A DNA stretch of 64,000 nucleotides from Motacilla alba alba (GCF_015832195.1 NC_052017.1:79051801-79115800); one strand, 5' to 3'; counted from the first letter of the stretch, positions 49,416 to 63,696 are shown. Numbers and translations: made by a program. The notes: generated from the letters alone by a model not told the origin.

Positions 49416-49735
49416 CCCAACTCCTGAGGGCTGCCCATGCAGCTAGTTTTCTACCCACCACAGTCATGCATACAAGCAGCAAGCGGCTATTTTTTCTAGG
49501 ATCATGTGGGTGGTGGCATCAAATGCTTTACTGAAGTCTAGACAGACAACGTCCACATATTTTCCCTCATCTAGTAAGCAGGTCATCTGGATCTTGAAGA
49601 AGATGAGGTTGGTTAAGAAGGACTTTCATAAATTCATGTGGGCAAGGCCTCATGTCTTGCATGTGCCATGTAATGTCATTCAGGTTGATCTCTTCCATAA
49701 CCTTGCCCTGAACTGAGGTAAGCCTCTTTTTATTT

Positions 49736-52700
49736 TTCCTAGAAACATAGATTTGCTACTTCTATACTATTTTTAAAAATTTTGTCATGGTTGTTTTTCC
49801 TAGTGATAGAAAATAAACTGGCTTTTCACTTAGCACTTATCAAATTATAGATTCTTTTAATTTGTACAAGATTTTTTCTTCATTTTTTAGATTGCCAGGT
49901 TTATTTATATTTAATCAATTTGTATTTTAAGTCTGCTGCATCAATTAGGATTAATCTTCTTGCTCTGTCTCATAAAACCACATCCAAAGATGAACTGTTC
50001 TTAGGAGAATCTGACAGAGTGGTTCCATGGACAATAATTTACTGCATCCATCCCTTATATCTGAGTCATTGTAGGTATCTCAAGGTGCCCTGACTGACGC
50101 ACTGAGGTCTAGGTCACCAGCTTCACAGTTTTGTTGCCTGTGCATGTTATCCTTAAATCATAACAAAACGTTTCAATCCCTTGCTGTTCATGACATTCTG
50201 TGGTACGCCCCAGTCTTGTTCTCATTGACATCTCAATAGGCTTGGTTTCTGATTGTACTTTAAGTTGTAAAAGTGATTATTTTTTTCCTACACAGAGAGT
50301 TTTCCTGTAGGTCTCCTAACCTGACCTTAAGGCAGCTGTGTCTTCTGTACTAATACATTGTTCATAACCTAATTATGTTGTTGTTTGTACAGAGTAATAG
50401 AGGGTGTGGCCTCTCTCATCTAAAATTTAACATATATTTAGGTTTGTTTTCAACAGAGTTTTATTTCTTTATTGCTGTGAGACTTTTGGATTTTTGTTTT
50501 AGACCCAAAAGAAGAACCTGTTTTAATGTGAAGCATTTTTCTAGCATCAGCCATCATGCCTCCTCCCATTCCCCTCTGTCCATCCTTTTCTGCCCTTCAT
50601 TGCCACAGAAGAGAAGCCCTTTCCCAAAGTTCAATTTCACAGTCCTAGACATGTCCTATTCCATTCACAAGGTCAGGTGTTTCAGAAGAAGGCAGAAAAT
50701 CCCAAATCTTTGCTAGTGTAGCTGGTGTTGATTCCCCAACACTAAACCCAGTTTAAGGAAATCCTCATTTCAGATCAGTTTTTCATTTTGAAGCCACACC
50801 TAAAGAAATTAATATGCCATTAAATGAGCCACCTTGCAAGAGACTCAGAAATTTGAGCAGAAGGAGGGATCACTCTCTAAAGAACAAGTTCTAGTGTAGT
50901 GTGACTGTTCAGATTGTAAGGTGACACTAGATGTAAAAATTCAACACTAATAGAAAATATTGACTTAAGAAAAAAATTGAAAAATTTAGCAATGCTTTAT
51001 GGGAAAACTAGAAATTGGTTTTGTTGCTGATGGTTTTCTTAATGCCCTAGAAAGCAATGCATTTTCCTTCTTCTTTATTTTTAAATCATGGTCCTTTTAT
51101 TGACTACTACTTCAGGTCATAATAAATCAACATGTTCCATCAGACAGAGATTAAGAGAATGTTTTAAAGCAAAATATTGGCATGGTTAAGAACAAAATCT
51201 TGATTGTAACAGCCAATGACAGCTGAAAGTGAAACTAGAAAAATATACAAGTTGAATTGATATTTGATAAATTAATATATCATATTTGATATAATAATTT
51301 TTAAAATTGCTTCACAAAGGGATAGTATTCAAATTTGGGAAGTCATTCTTTTTGGAGTTTTCTGTCAGTCAGAGTGGTTCTGCTTCCAATCTTAATGAGT
51401 AACATATGTCAAAAATTTTACCACCATGAGTTTCCAACTTTTAGCAGGTTCACACTTTGCTTAAAATTAGCTGTGGTGAAAAAAGGAAGAACAAGACAAG
51501 ATGCATGAAAAGGTTGCAATTTTCTTCATCCCAGAGTTTAGTTCTTTGCCCTGTGAGCTCTTTGCACTTCATGCAGTCTAGACTGCATAAGAGTGATATT
51601 AGTCTTTCTAAAGAGAGTCTTGTGTGCAGTTATTTGTCCTCTGTTTTTTTTTCCATCTGTTTAAGTGTGAACTGAAGGCATCAATCTACAAGATTACAAA
51701 CAATATTTTGGTATTTGAATGCAAGTTTAGGTGTATCAGTTTAAATTGGAAATGCATGTAGAAATCAATGTATTAGCCCAAAAGGGTTGCTGATAGCAAC
51801 TTGTACCCAAAAGCAGAGGACAATAATAACCAAATGCTCTCTCTTCTAACTTGTTATTCCTGTTTTTCATGCAAGTCTTTGATTATCAGTGTGCTTCTCC
51901 TAAACCTGAGTTTTACTCACAAAGAAATCAGGGTTCACAAAAGCAATAAAGTGAAGTGTCCTTCTTGACATTGACAATTATTGACATTAAGGTTTAAACC
52001 TCTTAAATTTTGAAAGGGAGACAGATTGAAACTTTAAGGATGCCAAACAATATTTACCTTTTTTCTTCTCCTTCAGCCTTCCAATATACAATTTGCCCAC
52101 CCATGCAAATTGGATAAGGTAAAAAAAAAAAAAAAAAAAAAAGTCTTTCATTTCTGTAAGCTTTATGCACCAGAAAATATTGTTTTTATAATGTCAGTTC
52201 TATAGTGCAATTGTTACATTTTGAGTTGACTTTTCTTGCAAATTCAGTGGTCAGTTTTCAGTGTTCCACTCTCAGTGTTTTCCTATTTCAGTGTTTACAT
52301 TACGCTGAAGATTTAAAAAATCCATAAGTGCTGTGGTGTCTACAAAATTGTAACTCTTAAATTCACTAAGCCTTTGAATAGCATCTACCTTTTGAAAGTC
52401 AATAAATTTTTGCATTTTTTCCTCTTAAAAATATATTTTAAGAGCTACTTCTATGTTCATCCTGTTTTTCAAATTAATATATTTTTATCTGGTAAATCAA
52501 AGGTGACACAAATTTCTAGTGAATTAGGTGAAAAAAATATTATCAGTGTTTTTTCTAGAGCAATAGTACCCTGAAATAGCAATTAGTATGCAAAATAAAG
52601 CCAGCCAAATAATCCTGGTACATAAGCAGTCAATGGGAAGAAGGATTTAACTAAACATTTGCAAAGAAGTCATAGCAGATTGACTTGAAAACTCTCAAAT

Positions 52701-55700
52701 GGAAGGTTTCCAGCTATAAATATTTTCTTATAGAATCTGTCATTACTGACTTCTTAATACGTTATCCTTTTTGCATAATTTATTTTATTTGTGGCCTTAT
52801 TAAGACCTAATATCTATTACATTAATTACATCATTGTTAAAATTGAGTTAATATTTCTGTTTCTTTCTCTTCGGTGTTAAAAAGATGATCCAGGAATATG
52901 CTTGTACAGATAATGAATGACAAACAATCTTGACTATCTCTCTCTTGTCATAAGTGAGCAGATCTCCACTCTAAAATGAAAAGAAACATAATAACTAAGA
53001 TCTAGAAGGTAGAAATTGGTATTGGCAATCAGCTTTAATTTTCAGCACATTCCTGGTGCTACCTGGACAGTGAATGCCTCAATAAAGCTGACATATTTAC
53101 TGAGCACATCAGTAAAAATGAAAATAAACTGCAGAGCTAGTGGATAGATACAGAATACCAGACAAGTTAAAAGACAGGGAGCTAGCTGATAACAAATAGT
53201 TCAAATTCATGTAGAAACCAGTCACAGTGAAGCCATGCTGGAGGATTGAGACAGATATCCCTAAGATTATGACAGGCTGTGGAAAATGAATATGGAAAAA
53301 CTGTTCACTTTCTGTTACAAGAAAAGAAACTGATTTTACTAACACAGAGTTAAACTGTAGAACCCTTTACTACATCTCAGTAGGGTTACCAGAAGTGTAC
53401 ATGGCAGACAGAAGGGCAGTATGGGTGTCTGTGTAGAAGTAGTCTAATGAAAAGGAGTCAAGAGACAGAAAGAATGTTCTAAGGGTTATGGGATAATACA
53501 CTTTACAGTCTTTCTTCTACCTCCACAAAGTCTTTTGGGCTAGTAATAAGAGAAGAAAACATCTTTTAATTATTTCATTATTGATAGTTTTGCCACTGTT
53601 TATACTGCTCATGATCAAATTAATGCAATTTGGGTAAAACAATATGATTGCATAGTGTTAGTACCTAAATGACTACCACTACATACTTTTTCAATTTCTC
53701 TAAATTTTAGTGTTTCATTTATACATTTCTAAGTCTGTAATCTTTTGTGGCATTGCACCTTTGGTGGCTTATTGATTGCTGCTAATGGAAAATGATCTGC
53801 TGCAGAAATGCTGGAGTATCTTTCGTCTCTGCTGCACTGCAATACCTTCAATTTCTACAGGGTGTTAGTACTTGATGCTTACTATAATTTATTATCTCTA
53901 GACTCTTTGGGTAACCTAAACATTTTGTCTGTTTTCCTCTTTCATGGAGAGATAACACTTAAGACTTTGCTTATTTAAGAACTTGAAGGAATTTATTTTT
54001 GATTGTTATTTTTCTAGATACAGTGTATCAGATCAAATAACTGTATCAGACAAGTCACTGATACAGCTGCTGAGTAATTTCTCTGCTCCAAATGCTAATC
54101 TATGGAAAGCTATTTATATGTATAATGATTGATCATTGTATATAAGTACTTAATTTAGGTTATGCTTTTAAATTTATAACATCCACAACACAAATTCCTG
54201 CAGTCCTAGGATATTAATGATTCATAAGATAAAGGTTTGAAAAACACCTGTATTGTTATTGACTTTGATGTGAACAGTCATTATGTAAATTGTTTCCCTT
54301 AGCAAATAAAAGTTTAGGAAATGACATAATTGTGATATATCTGCAGTTATGGGTCAGTAACTGTACATCGCCTTGTCAGTGCAATGGGACAAATCCAACG
54401 TGCTTAAGTATAACCTGGAACAAATTTGTTTCTATTCAACTCGTCATTGTCCTTTTCAACATTCTACTCAAAACTACTGATAAAAATTTTTGAGGATGAG
54501 AAGAAGGAATAAATAGACAAGTATTTCCACTGTTGATCCAGGACATATCTTGGCTGTACTGTTTGATGTAACTAACCTTTTTGATAGGCTTTGGACAGTC
54601 AGTTGACCTTTTTCTCCTAATACCTTCCAGCATTCATATACTTCAGAAATGATGGCTTTTGCTTGCTTTAGCCATACTTTTTCTTATGAACACAGTGTTC
54701 ATTATCCTTCACACTATAATGTCAGATTGAAAGGCAAACATTTGCTGCGCTATTGCTTTCTTCTTTCAATATATCAATGGCTTAAGCTATGAACCCTGTA
54801 TATACTTAATGCTCCCAAGCACATCAAAGGAAACTGGATATCACTGTCCTTTGTCAAGCTAACACCCACCAGAAAATGGTCAACAATTTACTTCAGGTAA
54901 GATCAGTATCAATTGCTCTCTCTTTATTGCTTTGGGGTTACTCAATGAGGCCACGAAGGGAAAGATATGGAGCTGACCAGTGGCTATAACTTGTGAAACA
55001 CGAAAAGTGTTGTGGATCATGAGTAAAAAAATAACAGTTCTGCCTAGAAATGGAAATTTGATTCTTGACTTACAGTTAATGAGACCATTACGATGTTGTT
55101 CATAGTTCTAAACACTTAGAGGCTGTTGTTATGAAATCTAACAGATTTGTATCATTATGTTCTGTAAATGATGGAAATTAGCATAAATCGCCTGAAATGT
55201 GCCATTTGAAATGCAGTGCAGAGTGATGCTGAGGATATTGTCTTTCCACTTTGTAAAGCATTAGTTTATAATGACTTTGTATCCCTTGTGCTAATATTCC
55301 ATGTATGTAAATGTTAAGTGCTGCCAACAACAATTATAAAGTAGAAAAGTTTGTTTGCTTTATTCCATATTCATCCTATAATGAGAAATGAATTGTGCTG
55401 GGCAGCCAGAAACACTGCTGGTGAAACAGGCGAAAACTTAATGAGTACAAAGTATAATTCATACAGTTCCAAATCCTTCTGTGTAGGGAATTTAATTGTA
55501 ACATATTTTCCTAAGAAGTGATGAAGTGATGCTTGTGATGATGAGGAATTTATTGTCAACATTTTCCTCTCAGGCCTTGGGATTAAGACAAGCAACCATA
55601 AGTTTACACACTGTTCTTTATGGCTAACTGCTTGTTGCAAAAGTTTTCTCTGGAAATACCTTGAAAAACTCCTTCAGAAAAAAAAAAAAAGGCGTCACAC

Positions 55701-57885
55701 CTTTGCTGCATGTTCAGCTGCCTTGTGTCCTTTCAACCTTTCAACAGAATTGGGGAAGTATTTTGAATATCGAGTATAGGCTTAAACAATTTCCTTCAAA
55801 TATTTTTTGTCTTTTGCTAGGTGGTATTAAGTGTCATGTGTTGCTATTACTTTTAATGTCCAGTTGAAGTGGAAATGACCTTCAAAAGGGATAAAACTAT
55901 ATACTATTTCTCAACCTAGGCAGTGTATCACACTGCTCAAGAATGACTGAGAATTTACATAGGGTGGGGGAAGTGTTCTGGCAATCATGGTTTTTAACTA
56001 GGTGAAGGAGGAGACAGATTTTTTTTTTTTAACATGGAACAAAAAATCCACACAGAAAGTAAGCAAAAAGTCAATATGCAATTGGAGGAGCAGGGAAATT
56101 TGCTAATAGTACCTGTGGCTCCATACTAATTGTGAGTAAAGATGGTGTCCTTGCTGACAGCTTCCTACTGTGTTCATAGAAGTAGAACTTGTTACATCCT
56201 TAATCCATAAACAGGATTGCCTTGAATCCACTTCCCATTTATTGTTTCCTAATGCTTGGCTGCCTCCAAATTTGTAATTGACTCATAGGTTAATAACTTA
56301 ACTTGTTGATTAATAACCCTATAAAAGTGTTCTGTGAAATAAAGTTCATAACTTTATAAGACTCTTTTTTTAATTCTCTTCTCTTTAGCATTCAAGTGGA
56401 GGGTTTTTTGGTTCTATTTTTTGCAGTGATTTTGAACATCATTAGTAAAATAAGGAACCTATTTTTTCTGATGGTGCTTATTAAACCATGCCTTTAAACC
56501 TTTAGGAATTGTTGCTGAATAGCAGTGGGAGCTGTAAGAAATCAGGTCTACAGTTTCTTCTAGCATTTTATAGGATCATATTGTATCTATGGTTCTCAAA
56601 ATATGTGTTTACATTGAGAACTTAACATTCTATGAGACAAGGATACATGTCATACACAGGAAAGTTCAAAATTAAGGTTGTGGTTTTATAAGTTCTTATC
56701 ATACTATCCACTGACATTCATTAAATAACAAGATAGTCGGGTTGTCTCTGTACTCAATTCATTGCAGATCAGTACTTTATTTCAGAACCAGAGTTTTAAA
56801 GTTATTGCATGTTTGGATGCACTGTACACCTTCCCAGAGGACATTAATCTAAAATTACTCCTTTCTCCTCTGTATTTTCTAAACCATTGGCAATTTCCCC
56901 ATTTTTCAAAGGAATACTAAAAAACTAGAGAGCAATACATTTTCCTATTTTAATGGAAATATTTTTGCATTAATTTGCTTTATTTAGTTTGGATTTTCTT
57001 CTCATAGTCCCTGATCATAAGAAATATCTGCTCAGCTGGTTGGGCCTTGTTTCCAGTATGCAACTAAGACATCAGAATGGACTATTTATTACAGAGGCGA
57101 AAGAGTGACTGAGCCAAGTAAGCCCCATTTTCTTCAAAAAATATTCAGAGAGAAACCCTTATTGAAAAATAAAACAATAAAGACAGATGGTTTTTCTTGT
57201 TATCTTAGAAGAATAAGAGTAAGATTAAAAAATACCTCATTATAACCTCCAAAATTATGCATTTGAAAGTTCAGTTGCCACATTAAGCACTTGGTTTTAT
57301 TCATTTTACTGACATACAACCACTCCTCCCCACAAAAAACCCAATACCGAAACCAAACAAAATAACAAAACAACAACATCCACAACTAACTTGAAATCCA
57401 ATACTTATAGATACTTACAGAGAATTGAATGTGAGCCTTAATTGTTCTTTGAATTTCTCTTTTCTTTAAAAAAATATATAGGGCATTATAAAATACATAG
57501 GAAAAAATGGGGTTGGTTTCCTTGCTGGTTTGGTTTTGTGTTTGTTTAAGGGAAAAAGTCACATAATAACATTTTCTGGTTTTTAAAACATATATATACC
57601 CCAAAAGCATGAGTAGCTTGAAGGACTACTCCAGGTCATCTGGAATAAAAGTGTCTGAGGATCATGAGATAAAATACCAGCATTTCGATGGCCCTAGCAC
57701 ATGTCCGTGTTTATTTACATACGGTAACATTTGTAGCAACTGAGGTAAAAGTCAAGTGTACTTGAAAAGGGAGGATAGATCAAAGAAATATCTTCTCAAA
57801 GATCTGAAAATATTGATAGAAGACCAAGAATTTTTCCACACAGTCAGGAAACTACCCTGGAAAAACTTGACATGCACTGTTAACA
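49736..57885. other. No gene seen; AT-rich unique sequence
   Basis: About 8.1 kb without a repeat family or protein that I recognise. A 22-base A-run lies at 52121-52142. A locally C-rich segment at 50540-50760 is open for 113 codons on the plus strand (50375-50716) but shows no motif. Confidence 0.5.
52121..52142. repeat. A22 homopolymer
   Basis: Uninterrupted run of A. No SINE or processed-gene body is recognisable upstream, so it is not assigned as a retroposon tail. Confidence 0.9.
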
Positions 57886-58110
57886 ATGAAAGGTGAAACA
57901 TTGGCACTTTGGGAACTACAACACAAAAAAGACATTAAGCTACAAGAGAGCGTTCAAAGGATGGCCAAGAGGATGGTAAACTGTTTGGAGGGGAAGCCTT
58001 ATGAAGACTGGCTGAGGGCACTTGGCCTGTTCAGCCTGGAGGAGACTGAGGGGAGACTTCATAGTGCTCTTCAAAAACCTTACAAGGGGAAGACAAGGGG
58101 CAGGCACTGA
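57886..58110 (+). pseudogene. CR1 ORF2 RT C-terminal remnant
   Basis: From about residue 14 the frame reads KKDIKLQESVQRMAKRMVN, then LEGKPYEDWLRALGLFSLEE, matching the CR1 RT end (KKDI.LLE.VQRRA.KM..GLE...YEE.LR.LGLFSLEKRRLRGDL). The last 20 residues follow EGRLHSAL and then leave the family, where CR1 has RLRGDLI. Earlier RT parts are absent because the copy is 5'-truncated. The first 13 residues are flanking sequence or too decayed. Confidence 0.88.
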
Positions 58111-58400
58111 TCTCTTCACTTCCATGACCAGTGATAGGACTTGAGGAAACAACATGAAGCTGAGTTAGGGGAAATTTAGGTTGGATATCAGGAACAGATT
58201 CTTCCTCCACAGTGTGGTTGGGCACTGGAACAGGCTCCCCAGGGAAGTGATTGCAACACCAGAGTTCAAGATGCATTTGGACAACAGTCTAAGGTCCATG
58301 GTGTGACTCTTGGAGGGCCCTGCACAGGTTCAGGCATGGGGCTCAGTGGTCCTTGTGGATACTTCCAACTCAGTGTATTTTACAATTCTATTATATATTG
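57886..58400 (+). mobile_element. CR1 LINE 3' fragment (RT C-terminus and 3' UTR)
   Basis: Begins in the RT C-terminal coding part and runs through the 3' UTR: TTAGGTTGGATATCAGGAAC (58177), GGGCACTGGAACAGGCTCCC (about 58219), GGAAGTGATTGCAACACCAG (58243), AGGTTCAGGCATGGGGCTCA (58326) and CTTCCAACTCAGTGTATTTT (58363) close to the end. The octamer end is weak (CAATTCTATTATAT). The 3' UTR differs from the copies at 42 and 45 kb, so it is another CR1 subfamily. Confidence 0.92.
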
Positions 58401-59025
58401 AGTCTGAAGTTCTCGCTTTGTGGGGTGAGCAAGGCCTCATCCACTTCAGCAGTATGTCCAATGAGAGGTACAAAATCTCAGCCCCTGAGACGGCGGCAGT
58501 CAGGCACATTATAAGATGGCCAATGTCACCTTTCCTAGCTGGTCATCAGTCTCATTTACAGAAAGTCTTGACCTCATTTACTTACAGTGAAGAAAAAAAT
58601 GAAAGCTGTGAAAGAGAACCACACATCTTTTTAAGAACTGAAATGATGACACAAACAAAGAAAATGCAGGTAGATGTAGGGCAGACATATTAGGAAATTC
58701 AATTTCAGGTTTCAAACACAAAGTCAGACTTAGTCTGGTGTCACTTCTCCACCTGAGAATCATCATGAAGATAGAACACTCCTTTTCACAGAGTGAGTCC
58801 ACTTCCCTTCTCTTCACTCACTGCAAGGCATTTGTCACAAGAAGAAAATGGTTAACATTCAGCAATTGCCTTAACATGTTTGGGAAGCTGCTATTCCTTG
58901 ATTGTGGCTACACTGCTCCACAACTGGACAGTCCGATGCAGTCCCCTGATACACAGTCACAAACTTGACTTTTTGTAACCTGAGTGATTCAGAAATAGGG
59001 ATAATAAATCCCTCTTTTATTTTGA
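58401..59025. other. No gene seen
   Basis: Sequence between two CR1 ends in opposite orientation; nothing recognised. Confidence 0.5.
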
Positions 59026-59026
59026 A

Positions 59027-59160
59027 GATTCATAGAATAATTTGGATGCCAAGGGACCTTTAAGTTCATCTAGTTCCAACACTCCTGCCATGAACAGGGA
59101 TACCATCTTCTACACCAGACTGCTCAAAGCCCCATCTAACCTGGTTTTGATCACCTGTTT
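59027..59160 (-). mobile_element. CR1 LINE 3' terminus
   Basis: Plus-strand text AGATTCATAGAATAATTTGG (59026), GGGACCTTTAAGTTCATCTA (59052), GTTCCAACACTCCTGCCATG (59072-59091), CAGGGATACCATCTTCTACACC and GCTCAAAGCCCCATCTAACC (from about 59123) follows the CR1 3' UTR read backward. About 130 bases remain; severely 5'-truncated. Confidence 0.92.
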
Positions 59161-61895
59161 TATAAGACAAAATATTCAGAAAAAATGTTATTTTATAAGA
59201 AATAAACATATGTTTTAAAGTGGGAATAGATAAATATATTAGGACAACCAAGTCTATATGCATAGATATTTTTATTATAAATTTATATTTCTTGTTTCTA
59301 TCAGTCTGTGTCCACACTCAGATGTAGAATGAGTTTAGTTTGAGCATTTCCCAGAAATTGCATTTCAATAAGGCAATTTTTCTGTAGTTTTTTACTTCTT
59401 ACTTAGTTATGTCTTTTTTACTGATGTTTTGAAAATGAAGTCAAAATAACAGAAACAATGCATAGAGGAAAATTTAATTGAACTGCAGATCAAGTTGTTG
59501 TCAGGAATTTATTATTATATTTATTAATTTATATTCTGTAAACAAAAGAGGTTTTTATGTTGAATAATAAATAGATTATATTCTTGTACATTTGTTTTCT
59601 TTGCTTTATGCTTCTATTGCTTTCATTTCAGAAACAATATTATAAACAAAGACTGTTGCTAAGCAACTTCAAATATTTACTTTTTAAATTCAATGCTCAT
59701 TTTTTGCATTGTAATGTGAGTTCAGTTTATACTGTGTGATGAGCTATTGGAAAATAATTAACTTCTTCTTTCTTGGACTAATTTCTCAAAAATTTACTTT
59801 ATCTATTATTTGTCTAGGGAGAAGGAATTTTTCTAAATCATATTAATCTGTAGAGATTTTGTTGAAAAGGCAATTTATTATCCTATGTGCTGAAGAATTA
59901 ATTTTTCGGTAATTACCATTAAGTAGAATTTATTTTCCTTGGTGTATATAGAACAATCTTAAATCAGTAGATTTCTAGAGTTTAAATGTACCCCAAGTAG
60001 AAGGATTCTAGCTTTTATATCTCTAATGACTACCCAGTAATGCAACTTCTTCATGCTGTGCAGTTACACTTTGAAATTTTTGCATTTTGTGTATGAAACA
60101 ACAGGCTAGACTTTTATCTCTTTATCAGTTCAGTGATAGAGAAGTTAGAAGCCATTCATTTTCTTCTAGTACAAGGTGTCCCAACAGTGTTTGACTTCAA
60201 ATAAAATCAGCCTGTTATTAGTGACTACTTGGATTATGTGGCCATTAATACAAGTAGTATTATATGGTTATTATTTTGACCATCTATCTTATTTGAAAGC
60301 TTGTATTTTCCTCTTCAATGTATTGTGAAATTGTTTCTTGTAAAAGACTATATGTATATTTTTTCCCAGGAATTAGAAGTCATGGATTCATTTAATTGAT
60401 ATTTTTTATGTGGATTAAAACTTGAAATTGACTGTTCCTTTTATACATTTTCTAATTGTTCCTGGTAATAGATTTAGGTAGTGGGATTCTAAAATACAAA
60501 ACAACAGACACAAAATTTCCCTTCTCTCTAAGGAGTCACATTTACAGTTTGGGGTTTTTTTGGGTTTTGTTTTTTTAGGATTTTAAAGTGTTTTTCATTC
60601 CATGTTTGGAATGAAAGATTTCTGCATTTTGGTGAATTAGTTATTATGTGTAGAACTGAGACTTTGATCAAAAGAAATGTATGGAAGATTGTTGCATTGT
60701 GACAGAAAGGCTTTTCAATATAGCAAAGTGAGAATGTATGAAAGAAATATGGAAATGTTTATTTAGTTAGGACTCATGTTAAATTTGGGTGCTGTCATAA
60801 CACAGTATCTATTCTGAAGAAAGGGAAAAGACAGGAGTTCCTTATTATATAATAGTAGGCATCTGCTGTTTAAATGTTATTTACCCTATTTGGGGCATTT
60901 AAAACATTCCCAATAACAAGAAGTTGGCAGAAATGTAATAGGCAAAGATTAACATATTTTCTTACAATTTATTGCGAAACTTAGGTAATTTACGTAGACT
61001 GAGTTGCTGGTTTGTTTTTTTCCCTGAACTTTTCTTTGAAGAAAAGTATATCTTGAGTTAACTCTCTGGTAGAAGGGCAGCGTTTGTTAGATTATACTTG
61101 CTCAACACCAGTATTTCAATCCGTGTATCATGGCATGGATCAGTCTGAAATTTCATATTCACAGGGAGTGAATCAGTGAATATATTTTCATAAATAGCTG
61201 TTTGTTTTTTGGTTTTTTTGTGAAGAGAGAGATAACAGTTAATTTTTGAATATGAATTGGTAATATGTTGTTGCTTTAATTACCTTTTGACTTCAAAAGA
61301 TAGACAAATTTCTAAACAAATCAAGATATAAGCAAAAGCATTCTTAGTACTTTCTTTAATCGGAATTGCAGCCATCAATTGTTTTCTCTTTTAGTCATGT
61401 CTGCCACTTGAAATTTAGTTACAAATTCTTCCTGTTTTACAAATTTGTGTAGTCATCCACTTCTTACTGAATGTAGTATCTGTTAAGGGGAGTAAACTCA
61501 TGGAAGCTGGCATTCTTGATATAGAAAATAGACTATCAAATTGCAGAAAGATGAATTGCAATATTCTCCATGCTGTGTTAAGTTGTCGAACATAAAAAAT
61601 GTTAAACAGAAGACCATTTAGGGAAAAAGAAAACCAGAAACCACCCAAAAACTTCTTTATTTTTCTTTCAAATAATACAGTTTGTCACAAGCATGCACAC
61701 GAAAAGATTTCAAATCACAGTGATTTCTGAGTTGGTTAACAGCTACATTTGACAACATGTGAAAAACACAGCAAAATACTATAAACAGTGATAGTAGCTG
61801 GGATCATAATTTCCAGAGTTTATGACACACTCTAGAAACATTATGTTACTCAGGATATTATTACTTCAAAACCAGTTTTTCTGGTTTTTTATTTC
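59161..61895. other. No gene seen; very AT-rich
   Basis: Long AT-rich stretch with only short open frames. No repeat family recognised. Confidence 0.5.
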
Positions 61896-62012
61896 CTTTT
61901 TTTTGGGGGGGGGGGGTGGGGGGCAGGGGGTGTTAGTTTGATTGGTTGGCTGTTTTTGGTTTTGTTTGTCTGGTTTGGTTTGGTTTGGTTTTGTTTTCTT
62001 CTTTGGTTTCTT
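61896..62012. repeat. T-run, G-run and GGTTT repeats (G-quadruplex candidate)
   Basis: T-rich sequence leads into twelve G at 61905-61916, then T, six G, CA and five G (to 61930). From about 61958 the pattern changes to GGTTT/GGTTTT units. The G-runs satisfy the usual four-run quadruplex pattern on the plus strand. The minus-strand frames here encode only P, K, N and T-rich low-complexity sequence. Confidence 0.93.
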
Positions 62013-63690
62013 TTCTATTTCTGAAAAGATAGTATAAAATGAATAGACTGTCTGCTGTGTTTTTTTCATACAAAACTCTACAGTCTAATATCTGATTGCA
62101 ATATAAATTTTTATAGCTTGTTATTAACTCTTTAGGTATTTTGCATATTTCAGGAAAAGGCACTTATCTAAGAAACAAAGGTAGCTTGTGATTCAGGAGA
62201 AGATCTCAAAAACTGCCAAAGCTATAATAAGACTTAAACTTGCAGTTTTTCTTTTGTCATATATACAGTAAACATCATAATTAACCATTTAGCTCAGATT
62301 TCATAGCATCAGCCCTTGGAATTCCTGTGGTTCTTCTTCCCACTTTTCATGAGTTTGAACTAGTTGCTGATTGCCCACCTGCTTGCACCTTTCTTCACCT
62401 TGCTGCATTTTGTTCATGTCAGGTGTTCTCCATAGAGAACTTTTACAGCACTCCTAGAGCATATGCATTCTTATTCTTTGGCTTAGCTGCATTAATTTTT
62501 TTACCTTGTACTTGAAAGAAAAAAAAAAAAAAAAACAAACCAGGGACTGCTAAAATACCTTTTTGTATAGGTTATTACTCTCACAGTGAGAGAACGTAAA
62601 ATATTATGTTAATGTTATTTCTTGAGAAATGCAGAATGGGATATAAATTTGGTATCACAAACATCTGTAGGAAAGGAAGGATAGCTTGTACAACTTTTGC
62701 TGAGGGAGAAGACATGAAAAAGGACTATATAATCATACCAAAACTTACTAATTTAGGGACTTCTATGAGTGAACAGTTTTTAAAACCTAAGTTTGTAATA
62801 TGATTATCTGAAATGTGGTAATCCTATTAGTGTGTTTAATGTTGTAGAGAAAGTGAATTCTGGTTTTAGAGGTTCTCCATCTATGTCTAGCTACAGTATC
62901 TCTGCTTTTTTTTACCTGCAAGCGTCTACTTGCATCAATCTGGTACAGTCCACATTATTGGGGCTTCTTTTTCTCTCCCCTCTCTTACCCTCTTCATAAT
63001 ATTGTTAATATTGTCCTATGGAGCACTTTACATTCCTTGGAATTCTGAAAAGATAAACATGTAACAATTCTGCTTCCATTTTAGATTTGTGGTTTTTTTT
63101 CAGTTGGTACTCTAATGTTTGGAATGTTATGTGTCAAAACAGATAAACTGGTTGAAAATTGAATTTTTTCTTATCCATATATTTATCTTTTGGCATTTCC
63201 TTTTTTGGACCTGCAGAAACATACATTTAATTCTTCTCTTTCATTCATCAGTATTAGTTCGTCATTCAGATGAATCAGAAGACTGCTTCTAGAAAGAAAA
63301 TGTGCATGTCCTATATTTTGTGAAAAAGTAGGCTCTTTGAGTTTTGATCCTTTTTATTGCAATTGAAAAGAACGATGTTTGTTCTGAGTAAAAAGGAAAA
63401 ATAATAACTAAATCTTTAAGAGAAAATGAAACTCCTACTGGGAATAAATGTAAGTCAGTCAAAAGGCTTCTACTGTGAAGCTGTTGTATCACCTCCCAAG
63501 AGACTGAAATCATCTTATTTGGCTTCCAGGAGGTACCACACAGAATTATTTCTGCCCTAAGAGAAAAATTCCCATTAATTCAAAATGATTTAATGTTGAA
63601 TTTTTCATACCCTCAATGATAAAAGCTATAACAATTTTCCCTGCAGGCTAGAAAAATATGCAAGTATCATTTCGATGTGGTTTCAAATTG
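62013..63690. other. No gene seen; AT-rich
   Basis: An A-run of about 17 lies at 62519-62536. Nothing else recognised. Confidence 0.5.
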
Positions 63691-63696
63691 CATGCC

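Larger units (their letters stand above)
48250..49735 (-). mobile_element. CR1 LINE, RT C-terminal half plus 3' UTR, with nested insertion
   Basis: A minus-strand CR1 copy whose 3' tail (CAGAATCATAGAGTCCTAGAA in plus text) starts at about 48254. The 3' UTR follows, with AGTCCAACCATTCACCCAGC and CATCTCCAGGGATGGTGACT. An expanded A-rich stretch lies at 48473-48515. Then come the RT C-terminus (48906-48676) and the RT core (49415-49197). The 5' end is truncated near 49735. A second CR1-type tail in opposite orientation is inserted at about 49030-49139. ORF2 is broken in several places, so the copy is dead. Confidence 0.95.

Noticed and set aside
52121..52142. A22 run as a possible retroposon poly(A) tail
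   Set aside because: No SINE or processed gene body and no target duplication seen; the same holds for the A-runs at 44359-44379 and 62519-62536.
61866..62163. Minus-strand frames rich in P, K, N and T
   Set aside because: Produced by the G-run and GGTTT repeats.
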